In this document: piece after piece, positions 1-12,297 of the stretch
Layout: every line of letters starts with the position of its first letter
Numbering within the stretch: the first letter of the stretch is position 1
Source of the DNA: Lactarius indigo
Lineage: Eukaryota; Basidiomycota; Agaricomycetes; Russulales; Russulaceae
Reading direction: 5' to 3'
DNA length: 64,000 nucleotides
NCBI GenBank assembly: GCA_025766275.1
Contig: JAFKAC010000012.1
Coordinates: 1-64,000 of the forward strand
The notes under the pieces: generated by a model
Told to the model about the DNA's origin: nothing
The model's input: only the letters and a program-made list of their open reading frames with translations
Databases searched by the model: none
Made by a program: the position numbers and the translations under genes

Positions 1-2873
1 GTTATTCTTTTCATGTTCGGGACCCCTTTTGTCTGTTGAATCTCTCTAATCTCATGTCGTCGTATGTTGGCAACAGTTTGGTTCGTAGAGGGGTCGCCCG
101 TGCCAGTGGCAGCGTCGGGTGGGCTTCGTTGACCCTTGCATGTGTGCCTTGCTTCGATGCGGCCTGTCTCCTCTCGCAGAATTCCGTTATCGCCCCTTTC
201 TTCCATATTGGTTGTTTACTGACTTCATGCCCCGACAAGGTTGTCCGATGGAGGGCTCTGTTGATGACTCAAAGTGCTTTCCCATGTAACAATCCTTTCC
301 TTCGTTGGTTGGCGTAGAGGGGTGCGTATGCTCGAGAAACTCTAATGACTAACTCGTGCATTTGGTGGTTCGCAGGTGCCGTGTCGGTCGTGCGAACACA
401 TGCGATCTGGCCAGATGTCGTGGGCTTCTTTATTCTGGCCTGGGTGTTCGGTACGTAGTTCGCTCCTGCGTTGATCATATCTCTGATGCGTCGAGTGACC
501 GCTGTCGTTGTTTTCACGCTCATAGATTTGATCACATAACAGCTTTTCACCCTCTTGGGTGTTCTGTAATGTGTGGTTCGCCGCTGGTTCGGTGCATCGT
601 TTGGGTTTCTTCCACTGCTTTGTCGATTGTCGGTAATCTGTGAGTGGTTCACGTTCGCGTTTTTGGTGCGGTGGTCAATGCTGTGTGTCAATTGTGCGTT
701 GGTGAGTCTCTTCGCGATTGTCGATGAGTTGTTTGGCTCAAATTCGGATGTCTGATCGTACTTAGTCTGGTAGGGCTCGAGTATGCTGTCGCAGTTCCTC
801 TTTCTGTTGGGATCGTTTTCGCGAGTTTTCCTCGCTACCCCTATCTGAGTGAACTGACTCAATATACTGGCATTCGGGTACAGTCCGTCCCGTTGTGCTG
901 CGTCGCGTGGGACTGCCAGCCTGCTTCTTTTACATCGGGAGCCAGTTCTACACTGGTGGACCCTTTTGTGACCTGCAGCGGGTCATAGCCCACCTCGACA
1001 TCTTTGAGCGATTCGGTGGGTTTGCAACTTGTTTCTTCTTGTAGTTTCAGTTTCTCTAGGTCGTTCTTCGCATCCTTGCAGGATGACAGGCCCCGGAGTG
1101 CGTTTTCATCCGCGTGCCGTTCGGATCTGACCCATCTGGCGGTACTCCTTCTCTTCGGTTTTGGGGTACCGAGTGATGAATCGCCGTCAATTGTCCATGC
1201 GTTCCGGAAGTTGGCGAAGCTGTCCCAACTCGTTTCATCAGCATTGGTAGAGTGATTCATGTGGTTTTCTACCTTTAATTGATTTTTCTGAGTTCATACC
1301 CAATCGCCGACGTGGGGTCTGCAGATGTATGACAGCATCGGGTGAGTCTGCTTGATCAGTTTGATCATCATACCTGTTTGTCTATTGACCGTTTGCCGCA
1401 AGTGAAACTGGAACAAGAACTGTTCTCCTTTCGCCAGATCTTCATTGAAGCTATTGGGCGATGCCCTGCAGAGTTCCCTTCCACGGTGCGTCCGAGTTTT
1501 TGTTGTGGTTTTGTTCGACGATTCTGAGCCAGCGGTGGGCGATGCATCTCCCTCAGTGGGGCTTCGGTTTACTTTGCTAGTCGTTCTTGTTTCTGACGTG
1601 TCTCTTCCATGGGCATTTTGTTCCAGTGTGGTAGAGTCCTCGTGTCGTGTGGACCATCTCGGCGATTCTTGCACGTGTTCCTTTTTGTCCACCCCTATCG
1701 AACAGGGACCTCTTATCGATTCTAGTTGATCCGTCGGGTATTCTACCTCAATTGTCGTCCCTTTCCGGGCTCTTGGTCATTCGATGCGTGTTCTCGTGTG
1801 ACCTTGTTGGACAAGCTTCGACTTATCCGACTAGGTGCGTCTCCTCGTGTATTTTTGCTACGTGGGCCTCAACTTATCTGACTCGGTGTGTCTCCTCGTG
1901 GACTTTTGTTACACGGGCTTCGACTTGGTTGGTTCGTTATCCGCTGCTGGTGTGCTGATGATCGTAATCGATCTACCAGAGTTCTGGTTTTAGTGGCTAC
2001 GGCGCTGCTAAGTGCTGGGGCATTCAGCGTGGCTTTTCGGAGTTCAACACCAGGGATCGTATTGATCGATATTTCGGATTGATTTCGCTGCTGGATGTGG
2101 GTTCGTAATTTGTCATTCATTTGTATATGCTGGTTTTCTGATGGACCCTCCAGGTCGTCGATGGGTGGCCTCAACACGTCCGATGTTGAGTTACTGCTTA
2201 CACAATGGAGGTCAGTCAGGTCTGAGGGGCTCGGAGTCCTCGTTTCCATAATTGGTGTCAAGTTAGCCAGTTTCTCGCGTCGATACCCCTGTCGTAATTT
2301 CGTGCGAGGAGCAATCAATTGCTGTTCAAAACTTTCGAGTTTAATGTGGTGCCACGTCATTGGTGGCATTCGTGAAACTTTGTTTTTGTTTATTGATTTC
2401 ATCGTGCCGCCATATAACTCCAGCGGTACTTCTTCCTGCCTTCCCGTCTGTGAGTACCAGTCGAGCAGGTCAGTGTCGTTCCGGAGCAGTATCTCTAGGG
2501 ACCCGTGCCATTCCTTCATGGGTCGTGCCTTTGTTGTGATTCATTTCCGCATCGAGTTTACTTCAAAGTTTACGTGACATCTGTTCCGCTTAGATTCATT
2601 CGTGCGCGAGTTCAGGGTTCTGGTTGAGTCGGGTGTTCCATCCGATCATCCATTTGCGCATCATACTATCCGCACAGGCTTCGACTTTGGGGTCCTGTCC
2701 ATGTGTGGTCTGCTGTCCACGTAGAGCCGTAGTTCGTGTGTCATAGGTGTCGGGCAAGTTCGTGTTCGGGTTCGGGTGCTCGGCGTATTGAGCGTGAGGT
2801 TCATTTGTCAGGGGATCGGTGCATAATCGGGTGTGTTCGGTATCGTCAGGTTGCTCCGCGCTCGTCCTACAAG
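1..2873 (-). other. Unrecognised coding-like block on the minus strand, probably a degenerate transposon interior
   Basis: The minus strand carries a run of non-overlapping open stretches (about 2967-2596, 2519-1869, 1692-1294, 1260-859, 862-269) in changing frames. Their predicted products are hydrophilic and rich in Asn, Thr, Ser and Lys. The plus strand is strongly T+G rich, so the minus strand is A+C rich, a compositional skew often seen in retroelement internal regions. I recognise no reverse transcriptase, integrase, transposase or zinc-knuckle motif. I see no clear LTR or terminal repeat closing it on the left, so it may extend beyond the window. A gene with introns cannot be excluded. 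Confidence 0.3.
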
Positions 2874-2899
2874 CATCAGGAAAAACCTCCCACGCTAGC
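2874..2899 (+). repeat. Left arm of a 26-bp inverted repeat paired with 12298-12323
   Basis: The 26 bases starting CATCAGGAAAAACCTCCCA match the reverse complement of 12298-12323 at 24 of 26 positions. The two mismatches are both C/T transitions, one of them at a CpG. A shorter AAATTATC match follows internally on both sides. This looks like the terminal inverted repeat of a DNA element of about 9.4 kb, or about 3.3 kb without the copia insertion. No matching target duplication is visible outside the arms. Confidence 0.5.
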
Positions 2900-3154
2900 G
2901 AGGGATAACACACGACTAAATTATCGACATGGGAGACAAGGGAGATAATGTGCCAATATTTCGTCACTAAGACCAGTAATGCTCTAATCCTTCATGCGGC
3001 AATCAATCACCACCAATTATCTACTAAAATATCGTGTAATTATCTCAATCAGTTTATGTAAATGTTTTACAACTCCAAAACTAGAATGCTCCAGGTAGTC
3101 CAATAATGCGGAATAGATGTACACTTCGAAGACTGTACTACAGGAATAATGCTT

Positions 3155-3159
3155 ACACT
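3155..3159. repeat. Left target-site duplication of the copia element (ACACT)
   Basis: ACACT at 3155-3159 is repeated exactly at 9293-9297, immediately outside the TG...CA ends of the two LTRs. Five bases is the usual Ty1/copia duplication length. Confidence 0.95.
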
Positions 3160-3692
3160 TGTTGATAAGTGACCCTTGCGCACTTAGCGGCTCATATGGA
3201 CCGGACTTGCAGCATGGACTGCTGTAGATTAGATATACAGGACTTGTAGATTAGATACCTTTTGATCTGTACAATCTATTACCTATCATTGCGTCACCTA
3301 TGACATCATGTATTATGATATCATCTTGGTCTGGACACTTCTTGTTCTATACGCCTTGTTCTCCATATGCACACTCCTTTGTCCTGTTGTAGAACAATGC
3401 GTCCCTTGTATTCTGTGACCTATAGTTACTTTCCTTGTATTAGTGTCACGCCTCTGTACAAGTATAAGTAGACTGCTTGTACGCCCTGGTCCACATCAGT
3501 TCTCTCACTGCTGTGTGCCAGGTATGTCTCCTCCTCTGTAAAATACCATCATCAGTTCTCTCACTGCTGTGTGCCAGACACCCTCTGCTTCACTGCTTGA
3601 CATTCCCCTCTGCTGCTAACCAGCTTGCCACTAGTATCTCACCACAGACCCTTTGCCTCTGTGAGTACTGGTTCTGTCTATGCTGTTCATCA
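3160..3692 (+). repeat. 5' LTR of the copia element
   Basis: The LTR begins TGTTGATAAG and ends TTCATCA. A TATA-like AAGTATAAGTAG lies near 3467. Downstream is a 27-bp direct repeat (3495-3521 and 3551-3577). Between the end of repeat one and the end of repeat two lies a GTATGT...CCAG interval of 56 nt (3522-3577) with a CTCAC branch-like motif, so it looks like a short 5'-UTR intron. Four relatives of this LTR lie elsewhere in the window. Confidence 0.93.
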
Positions 3693-4399
3693 GGTTATGG
3701 GCCCTGGTGCCCTAGCCACTCCACTTGGCTGGTCACTGTCTTCCTAGGAGGACACACCAGGCTAAGGTCTGTCTGGGGCCTTACCAGCCTTGCCCAAGGC
3801 AGAGACAGTGGGGCGCCACTTGTCTCTGCTAAGGAACCTCCTATACATGTACTGCCCAGTAGTCCTACTTTCACCCCTACTGTTTTCCTAGCCCCTGCGC
3901 TATGCGCAAGGAGACTGGGTCTGGTAGCCCTTAATCAATATCCAGGTGTGCATGGCCCACTGGGCTGTGTATTGTGGAGCTTAGCGCCAGCTGTCTCTGG
4001 TGCTCCACACTGGGCGCAGGATCTCCTCACCATGGGAGTGTAAAACCTGGTTCAGGCTCTGGGGGGTGTTCACCTTATGGTGTTCTGCAACCAGATACCT
4101 GCCTTGTAGCGGCAATGGGAAAGGATTCAGTAAAGCCACTTGTGGCGATGAGGCAACCAACAGGCCGAGGAGGCTGAGGTAGACAGCCTTGGGCTCTGAA
4201 AGCAATCCCTTCACCTTCCCCCTGACGCAAACCATTTGAGCTGTGTCCTAGACACATCCTGGCTGGCAGCTAGCTCATGGTATGGCAAAGGGACTCTCCA
4301 ACCTGGGCCTAGCCCTTGTATCACTGGCATACTATCAGGAGGCAGGACGCGTTAGCGTTCTGGCCTTACAGAATCACAGACAGGAGTGGTACCCCCTAT

Positions 4400-5400
4400 C
4401 TTTATGTCTTGCAAATTGAAGCACTATCGCTGACTGCTCCTCGGCGATAGATAAATCATCCCAATGTCTTCTCGCGCACCATCTCCCACTGGCTGCTGCC
4501 GGTGCTCTGCTACTGCGGGGGCTCTACGCTTCCCCCACTGGATCCTCACCCTCCGCTCGTATCTCTGCTGCCTATGGCGCAACGTTCGGCATGCCCTCTG
4601 GCATTCGCCTTGAACAGTTTGATGGCACTCACTGGAATGAGTGGTCTGGGACATTGAAGCCATCCTCACGCTGCATGAAGCAGAGTGTGTTCACCCTCCA
4701 CCATGGACCAGTTGATGTCCTCAAGACGAATGGGACTCAGTACAACGTCGGGCGAAGGCATACTCCGCCTTTACCTCAAACCGACGTCTACTCCCTTGTC
4801 GCCGACAATGCCGCCTATCCCACCTTTAAAGCCAAGTGGGACAAGCTCAGAGACGTATACGCTGGTGCTTCGGGCAGCACCACCATCTTCAATCTGTGGA
4901 TCAATTAACACAAGCCCGCCTTGACGACTCCGCACCCATGGCCTCTCAATTGGCCAAGCTCAATGAGCTGGGTTGCCCTTTCCAACGCACAGATGGGTGT
5001 CACTGACACTCAATTCTGTCTCATTCTCCTCCACGCACTGCCGCCCTCTTATGAGGTGTTGGCCTCACCATCCTTGCCAGTGGGGCCCCTCTGCACTCAA
5101 GCACGCTGAGATCATAGCGCGCATAGTGTCGAAGAAGCTCGCCGCTCCGGGCCCTCTGGCTCCTCCCTCAACAAGGTGGCCCCCGTCAAGTCGACGGGCA
5201 AGAAGGGCAAGAAGGACCACTCTGGTCTAACTTGCCACTACTGCAACAAAAAGGGCCATATCAAGCCTGATGCAGGAAGAGGAAGAAGGATGAGGCTGAC
5301 GCAAAGGAGAAGGAGAAAGCAGGCAACAAGGCTGCCAATAGTCATGTCCTAGTACCTACCACCGCCTCCATTAAGGAGGTCGAGAGCCCAAGATAGATGG
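4400..5400 (+). pseudogene. copia Gag (degenerate, UBN2-like with zinc knuckle)
   Basis: From about 4590 the translation shows the short copia Gag motif FDGTHWNEWSG, then capsid-like helices in shifting frames to about 5110, a Lys-rich stretch and a zinc knuckle near 5230 (C-x2-C-x4-H, CHYCNKKGHIKPD). The last Cys of the CCHC box is lost to a one-base shift. Frames also change near 4670 and 4900. Gag packages element RNA into cytoplasmic particles. The region 3693-4400 upstream is an untranslated leader with no convincing ORF. Confidence 0.75.
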
Positions 5401-8400
5401 GCCTCTGAATCAATCGGTGTTGCCTTGTATGCTGCCTCGCGTGTGCGTTGGATGATGGACAGTGGTGCTACACACCACATCACCCACATCGGTCTGACTT
5501 CAAGGACTACACCCCAACTAAAGGCACTGTACGCCTGGGTGATAAGTCCACTATAGACCAAGTGGGTGTCGGGTCTGTCGTCTTTACAACGAGCCAGGGT
5601 ATCTCTATCACCCTCAGTAATGTGCTACACCTACCACAGGTGAAGACGCGCTTCTTGTCGACGCGCGCCCTAGCACAAAAGGGTGCTGAGATTGCCTTTG
5701 ACAGTGGCTCATTTAAAATATCTGTCAACCAAAAGTGTGTGGCCAAAGGCTACCTTGAGGACAACCTTTACTGGTTGGACGCAGCCAGCGTCGGCCTCAA
5801 CGCCCACACAAAATCAAGTGCTGCCACACTTGATATCTGGCATCAACGCATGGGACACATCTCCTCTGCGGCGCTGAAGGCGCATGGTCCCTCTGCCACT
5901 ACTGGCATGGACATAGATAGCTCTACCACGGCCCACACAGTCTGCCGTGGGTGCGAGATGGGCAAATCCACTCGCCAACCCTTTTCTGCGTCCTCCAACA
6001 AGAGGACAACTCGTCAATTTGAGATTGTGCACAGTGACCTCGCCGGTCCTATGCAGACTCAGTCCCTGCAAGGCTCGACGTACACAGCCACCTTCATAGA
6101 CGACCACACTAAGTTCACTGTGGTCCACTTCCTTAAGTCGAAGGACAGTTTGCTAAGTCGCTGCAGATGTATTTGGCCTGGGGTGAAACCCAGTCTGGCC
6201 ATAAACTGCGCGCTCTGCACTCTGACCGCGGTGGCGAATACATGTCGAGTGTCACGCAGGACATTCTTAAGCAGAAAGGGATAGAGCATCACCTCACGAT
6301 GCCGGGTTCACCACAGTCCAACGGGAAAGCCGAGCGGTTTAACCGCACCATTATGGATAAGGCAATGTCCATGCTCCACACAGCTGGCATGTCTAAAGGC
6401 TTCTGGGAGCATGCAGTGTGCGCAGCTGTGCACATCTATAACCGCTCTCCAGTCCGTGGGCTTAAGTGGCGCACTCCTTATGAGCTCTGGCACTCTGGCA
6501 AAGTGCCCGATGTCTCACATCTTCGCGTCTTCGGATGCAAGGGGTACATGCACGTACCCGCTGATAAGCGTCGCAAATTGGATGCGAAGGCCATTGAGGT
6601 CACGCTTATTGGGTTTGAGCCCGAATCTAAGGGCTATAAGCTCTGGGACCGCTCAACCCGCTCCGTCCGAGTGTCCAGGGATGTGACATTCGACGAGAGT
6701 AGCTTCCCGTCCCTCAGGGTGTTGAGACACACCCCACACCTTCACCACCAGTCGTGCCTAGCACAACAGTGACTGCCGTGCCTCACCCGCCGGCGTTACC
6801 ACCAATGCGAGCCCCTCCCCTGCACACTCCAGTAGTAGTGAGGAGGAGGATGTTGAAAAGCTCCTAGACCCCCACAAGTCCAACCACGCCCCACTCCACC
6901 ACCTGCTCTGCCAGCCCTGCCCACCACACCTAAACGTGAGCAGACCACTCCCACTTCACCCCCGCCGCGTCCTAGTGCAACGCGCATTATGCGCCATGTC
7001 CCTCCTCCCTCACCAGAAATGCCTGGGGGATTTGAGGATCGTGCACAGCGTAGTCAGCTGTTGCGCGAAATGGACAATGCACCAAGGCGCAGTGCTCGTG
7101 CCCCTGTCCCTAATCCGCGTTACTTCAATGCGGACAATGCGGCATGGCGCGGCAGGCGTCTGGGGTATGCGGAGTTATTGGCTGCTGCCTTTGTGGCCGA
7201 GACCCTGCAACTTATGCAGAGGCCATGCGGTCTGCAGCTGCAGATGAGTGGACTAAGGCGTGTCAGTATGAAATGGACGCCCTAGCTAAAATGGGACTTG
7301 GGAGTTAGTGGATCTCCCGCCTAATCGCAAGGCAGTAAAATCCAAATGGGTCTTTAAGCTCAAAGCGGATGGCCGCTACAGAGCTCGCTTGGTGGCTAAG
7401 GGATTCACGCAGATCCCTGGCGTAGATTTTGATGAAACCTTCTCTCCCGTCGCACGATTTGAGTCGCTACGTTTACTTCTGGCGTTGGCCGCGCTGGAGG
7501 ACTGGCACATCCATCAGATGGATGTTAAGTCTGCTTTTCTCAATGGCGTGCTTGACGAGGAGATATACATGGAGCAGCCACAAGGTTTCACTGTCACTGG
7601 CTCTGAGACGAAGGTGTGTCGCCTGGTTAAGGCGATCTATGGTCTCAAACAGGCCTCCCGCGCATGGAACTTGCAATTCCATGGAGTGCTCACTGCACTC
7701 GGCTTTAAGCGGACGTTTGCTGATGCTGGCATATATGTGATGCCTCAACGGGAGGGGTATGATCCACTCTTCGTTATTGTCTACGTTGACGACATCACTA
7801 TACTGGGTCCCTCGCTGAGTGGTATCAAGCGTTTGAAGTCAGATTGTCTGAACGCTATGAGATGACAGATCTCGGGGAGATAGAGTCTTATCTTGGTATG
7901 CGCATTGTGCGCGACCGCTCCCTTAGACGCATCGAAATAGATCAGTCTGGCTACATCAAGGATGTCCTTGAACGCTTTGGCATGTCTGATGCCACACCAC
8001 ACAACACACCCTTGCCCGCTGGTGCTGACGAGCACCTGGTTAAATATACGTCGCAGGCAACTGCCTCAGATATTTCCCACTACCAATCCTTGATTGGGAG
8101 TCTGCTTTATGTGCAGATTGGCACTAGGCCAGATATCTCCTTCGCTGTGTCACGTTTGGCGCAGTACGCAGCGAACCCTTCACCACAACATCTGCGACTT
8201 GCGCAGTATGTCCTGTCCTACTAGTGGGAACTATGGATATGCGTATTGTCTATGATGGCGCCAATGGCGATGGCCTTCACGGCTACACTGATTCCAGTCT
8301 GGCTGATCAGACTGACGACCGCCACTCCACCTCTGGTTATGTGTTCCTACTAGCTAACGGTGCAATAAGCTGGTCTTCGCGCAAGCAAAAGACTGTTGCC

Positions 8401-8660
8401 CAAAACACAACGGAAGCGGAATACATGGCCATGACCGACGCGGCTAACCAGGCTGCGTGGTATCAGAGCTTCCTCACGGAACTCGGGTACGAGGTCGACG
8501 ACCCCATCCCACTTCATGGTGACAATAAGGGTGCCATTGACTTGGCCTTGAACCCTGTCACTGGGAGACGGTCTAAGCACATTGCCATACGGCATCATGT
8601 CATTAGGAGTACATCGAAAAGGGGACCATCACCCTCATTAGAACTCCTACTGTGATATGG
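5400..8660 (+). pseudogene. copia Pol: protease, integrase, reverse transcriptase, RNase H (frameshifted)
   Basis: The protease active site DSGATHHIT is at about 5457. After a frameshift come the integrase HHCC finger (WHQRMGH ... CRGCEMGK, about 5835-5965) and the catalytic core, with HSDLAGP near 6030, HSDRGGEY near 6220 and an SPQSNGKAERFNR stretch near 6310 carrying the third catalytic acid. The reverse transcriptase (7308-7865) has KSKWVFKLK, MDVKSAFLNG and the YVDD catalytic box near 7780. RNase H and connection segments follow to 8655 (RPDISFAVSRLAQY, TTEAEYMA, HGDNKGAI). Frame changes near 5490, 6155, 6770-7300, 7860 and 8222 prevent a continuous polyprotein. Domain order is diagnostic of Ty1/copia. 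Confidence 0.93.
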
Positions 8661-8759
8661 TTGCGGACGGCTTTACACAAGTCACTACCGCGTGTCCTGC
8701 TGCAGAAGCACAATGATGACATGGGACTTGTTGTACTTAGATTGTAGATCACGGGGAGA

Positions 8760-9292
8760 TGTTGATAAGTGACCCTTGCGCACTTAGCGGCTCATACGGA
8801 CCGGACTTGCAGCATGGACTGCTGTAGATTAGATATACAGGACTTGTAGATTAGATACCTTTTGATCTGTACAATCTATTACCTATCATTGCGTCACCTA
8901 TGACATCATGTATTATGATATCATCTTGGTCTGGACACTTCTTGTTCTATACGCCTTGTTCTCCATATGCACACTCCTTTGTCCTGTTGTAGAACAATGC
9001 GTCCCTTGTATTCTGTGACCTATAGTTACTTTCCTTGTATTAGTGTCACGCCTCTGTACAAGTATAAGTAGACTGCTTGTACGCCCTGGTCCACATCAGT
9101 TCTCTCACTGCTGTGTGCCAGGTATGTCTCCTCCTCTGTAAAATACCATCATCAGTTCTCTCACTGCTGTGTGCCAGACACCCTCTGCTTCACTGCTTGA
9201 CATTCCCCTCTGCTGCTAACCAGCTTGCCACTAGTATCTCACCACAGACCCTTTGCCTCTGTGAGTACTGGTTCTGTCTATGCTGTTCATCA
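8760..9292 (+). repeat. 3' LTR of the copia element
   Basis: This LTR has the same length (533 bp) as the 5' LTR and appears to differ from it only at 8797 (C for T). It ends TTCATCA and is followed by the ACACT target duplication at 9293-9297. Confidence 0.95.
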
Positions 9293-9297
9293 ACACT

Positions 9298-12297
9298 ACC
9301 ACACATTGTCGCCGCTGTTGTAGCGGCAGTACATCAGGAAAACAAAAAGTTACTAGAAGCAATAGCCGTGACTAGTGCTGACTAGTGATACCCAAATATG
9401 GTAGGGGCTAGTTCCCCTAGTCATGGCTAGTCAAATTTTGTTTTGCTGATGTCAAGGGGGGGCCAGAATTCTTAAAATTGCACAGGGTCGGTAATTTTTT
9501 TTAAGGGGTTGGGCCGTACCCCCCCCCCCCTACCCCCAAAAAGGAAATTAAAGGCCAAATATGGAAATTTCTTAGATTACCCCACCCCATCATGCATCGC
9601 TGCCAAACCGCTGGCACCACACACGTTTCTGTGTGTTCTATAAACATTGCCATGAGTGCTGTATGCTACCACCAAGCTGTGAACATGCAACTTCATCGCT
9701 TACATTTATCATAGTTGAGTTCCCCTAACTTTTAAGTTCAGTGTCAGTGTGGCTTATTCTTTTTGTTCTCCGGCTTTCTGCATTTGTCCGCGGCCTTATT
9801 GGCTTGAACAAGACGTATCTCTAACTCATACAACTACATATGTGAAGTTTTGTGTTATGCGCAAACGTGCACAACCATTTTCGACCACCTGCAACAACCC
9901 GACCTCGTTTCTGTTCCCGACCCCGCCGCATGTCTATGCACGTTTATCTCTTCAAGAAAAACACGTCTCCAATCACCGCGGACCTGTAGTATGCGACGGC
10001 GCGCATTCCGCGGACGCTGTGCGCGACACCTTGCGACGCATCACATGCCCCAAGACCTGTAGATGCTCTTAGACGGAGTTGGGGCTCAGGCCACTGTAAC
10101 TGTAGTTAAGGAAATTCCTCATAGAATAGTACAGTAACATGTAGTAAATAGAATTCTAGTATCCCTTTGAAAAACCCGCCATGCAACAGGTATGGGTTTT
10201 GTACGGGTACCTCAGATCTGACCCACACCCACACCCACAAACCCATATTCGGGTACCCGCATGGGTTTACAAACCCACAATATGCACTATTGCTGAGATG
10301 ATACTGGGGAAAAGTGGGAAATTTCCAGATCGGCCTGGCCTTAGACACCCAAAAAGCAAATTTTTTTAGAGACTTTCGGTCAACCCCCCCCACCTCAGGT
10401 CACGGAACCACGGCCCGGCCCCCCCTTGGCTGATGTAGTCTTCGTCACCTCACAGTCATCGTCGCAATCGCAATCCCCACAGCCACCCTGTTGTTGTCAC
10501 TCATTGTCACTGTAGCCATTGTCCTCGCATCACAGTCGTCGTAGCTGTAGTTGTGCTTGAGGTGTCGCCACTTTTCAGCCACGGCCATCGTCGTCTTCAT
10601 CACCATCACAGCCACAGTCATTGTCGTCGTCTTCGTCCCCGCCGTTGAGGTCGTCATCCAGTTGTGCTTGTGTTGTTGCTATTTCTTTGTGACCGCAGTC
10701 ATTGCAGTCATCTTCGTTGTCACCATTACTGCCTTGCAGCTGACATAGTCATGGTCATTGCCCATGTCCTCATTGTGGTTAGGGTCACACTGCATGGGCA
10801 TTGGCGGAATGTGGTGGCAGTGGTGGTGGTGGTGGTCCGGGTCTGGGTCATACATAACCATGTCAGGATCACACGGCCGAGATGCCATCATAGTGGAAAG
10901 TCACCGCTTGTGGCTGGTATCGTCATTGTCGTTGAAGTGAGGGGGTCATCTGTCATCGTCGCACGCTCCACAGCAGCAAGAAGATGGCAAGCATGACAGC
11001 ACCAAAGAAGATGCCTGGTGTGGCTCGTTGGTTTCACCTCTGCATGGAGGTGTGGTACTGGTGGACTCTAGTGCTGTACAGGGGAGAGGTGAGACAACAG
11101 AGCAGGACAATGGAGCAGAAGTGTGAAGGCAAAGTCAAAAAAATGAAGCAAGTCACGTTTATTGTTGATTGGTCTGGGCGTGGGAAGCCTTTCCCACGTT
11201 CGTTCATACAATAATGGACCACAATGTTCCATTTTGGTACTGTATGTGCATGCACTCTTTTCCCTTCACTGATCTCTTGTTCCCCCCTCCCCCGTCACTG
11301 GTTCATCCGCCATTCCTTCCTCCACTTTCTGAGCCTACCTCCCGCACATCATGCTCCCCCCATAACAGACCCAAGGCAGTCAGATGCCACCCCTCCAATG
11401 TGCAAGCCTCAGAATGGAAAAAAAAAAAACAGCACGTTCTTTTTTTTTTTTTCTTCATTTATCTCTGAAACATTCTAATTTATTGATTGCAGGTCCTCCC
11501 ACTGCTATACAACTGATGTAGCTCTTATGACTGCAATCATTTGATGCACAGCAACAATGTCATCACTGCCACTACCACCTTAGTCATTGCTGTGTCATCA
11601 AACATAGTTGTAAGTCCAAATATGTTCATCCCTTGCATCCTCACTAACTAGTCACTATTGCCCCTATACAAGCTTCTGTGCACCTGCCACTCAAGACACT
11701 GTCGATGGTTCCACCCCTGCAAATTTAAAACAGATGAGTACCGGTCTATGTAAGTAACAATACGCTCACATTCATCACAGGTCTTACACAACTGCTCTGA
11801 CATGACACCTGTTGCCGTCGACCCCAAAGCCACTGCCTCACTTGGTCCCTCCCATCTCCACTCCTACAAGCCCAACAATGACCTGACCACAGCAGGACTG
11901 CATACATGCAAGCTACGAGTGACAGTGAGGACAAGGTGGTGACAGTGAGGACACAATGGTGAGGCAATGGTGATAGAGAGGTAATATTGCAACATCAATG
12001 ACGATGACTTTGATGGGGCGGTGCAGTGATCACAACAACAGGGACAGGTGCAGTAGGTGCTGCACTCCTGTAGCTAGCTACCTGTAGATATTTCATGCAA
12101 TAAATATGTTTTTTTTCCTTATTTTACAAACTGGGTGTCAGTGGGTGAATTCACATAATGCTGAAATAACTTTTGAACAATTTGTCAGTAGCTAGGTGCT
12201 AATTATTACAATTGAGATAGTCCCCAATAAATTATCAAGGGGACTAAGCAATGTGCAATAATTGACAATTACTAGTAATTATTGATAATTTGTTCTT
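9298..12297. other. Non-coding repeat-derived spacer right of the copia insertion
   Basis: No gene is supported here. Visible structure includes ACTAGT-rich short repeats near 9360-9430, C- and A-homopolymers near 9510-9540, a cluster of degenerate GGGTACC / CCCACA words at 10190-10290, a degenerate trinucleotide zone at 10430-10990, an A12 / T12 pair near 11418-11452, and AT-rich DNA near 12200. It is presumably the right part of the element bounded by the 2874/12323 inverted repeat. Confidence 0.5.
10430..10990. repeat. Degenerate GTC/CAC trinucleotide-rich low-complexity zone
   Basis: Words such as GTCATCGTC, CATTGTC, CATCACAG and GGTGGTGGTGG recur for about 550 bases. ORFs here (10445-10657 minus, 10679-10891 minus) translate to Thr/Met/Val or Asp/His strings, as expected of a decayed trinucleotide array and not of a gene. 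Confidence 0.6.

Larger units (their letters stand above)
3160..9292 (+). mobile_element. Ty1/copia LTR retrotransposon, recent insertion with broken coding region
   Basis: Two 533-bp LTRs (3160-3692 and 8760-9292) bracket a gag-pol interior in the copia order protease, integrase, reverse transcriptase, RNase H. An exact 5-bp duplication ACACT flanks it. The only LTR difference I found is T at 3197 versus C at 8797, a CpG to TpG change. A purine run (ACGGGGAGA) precedes the 3' LTR and can serve as the polypurine tract. Several frameshifts interrupt the coding region, so this copy is not autonomous. It is nested inside the older sequence bounded by the 2874/12323 inverted repeats. Confidence 0.95.

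Noticed and set aside
3693..3715. tRNA primer binding site of the copia element
   Set aside because: The bases after the 5' LTR (GGTTATGGGCCCTGG) do not clearly match the 3' end or anticodon arm of a tRNA that I can name.
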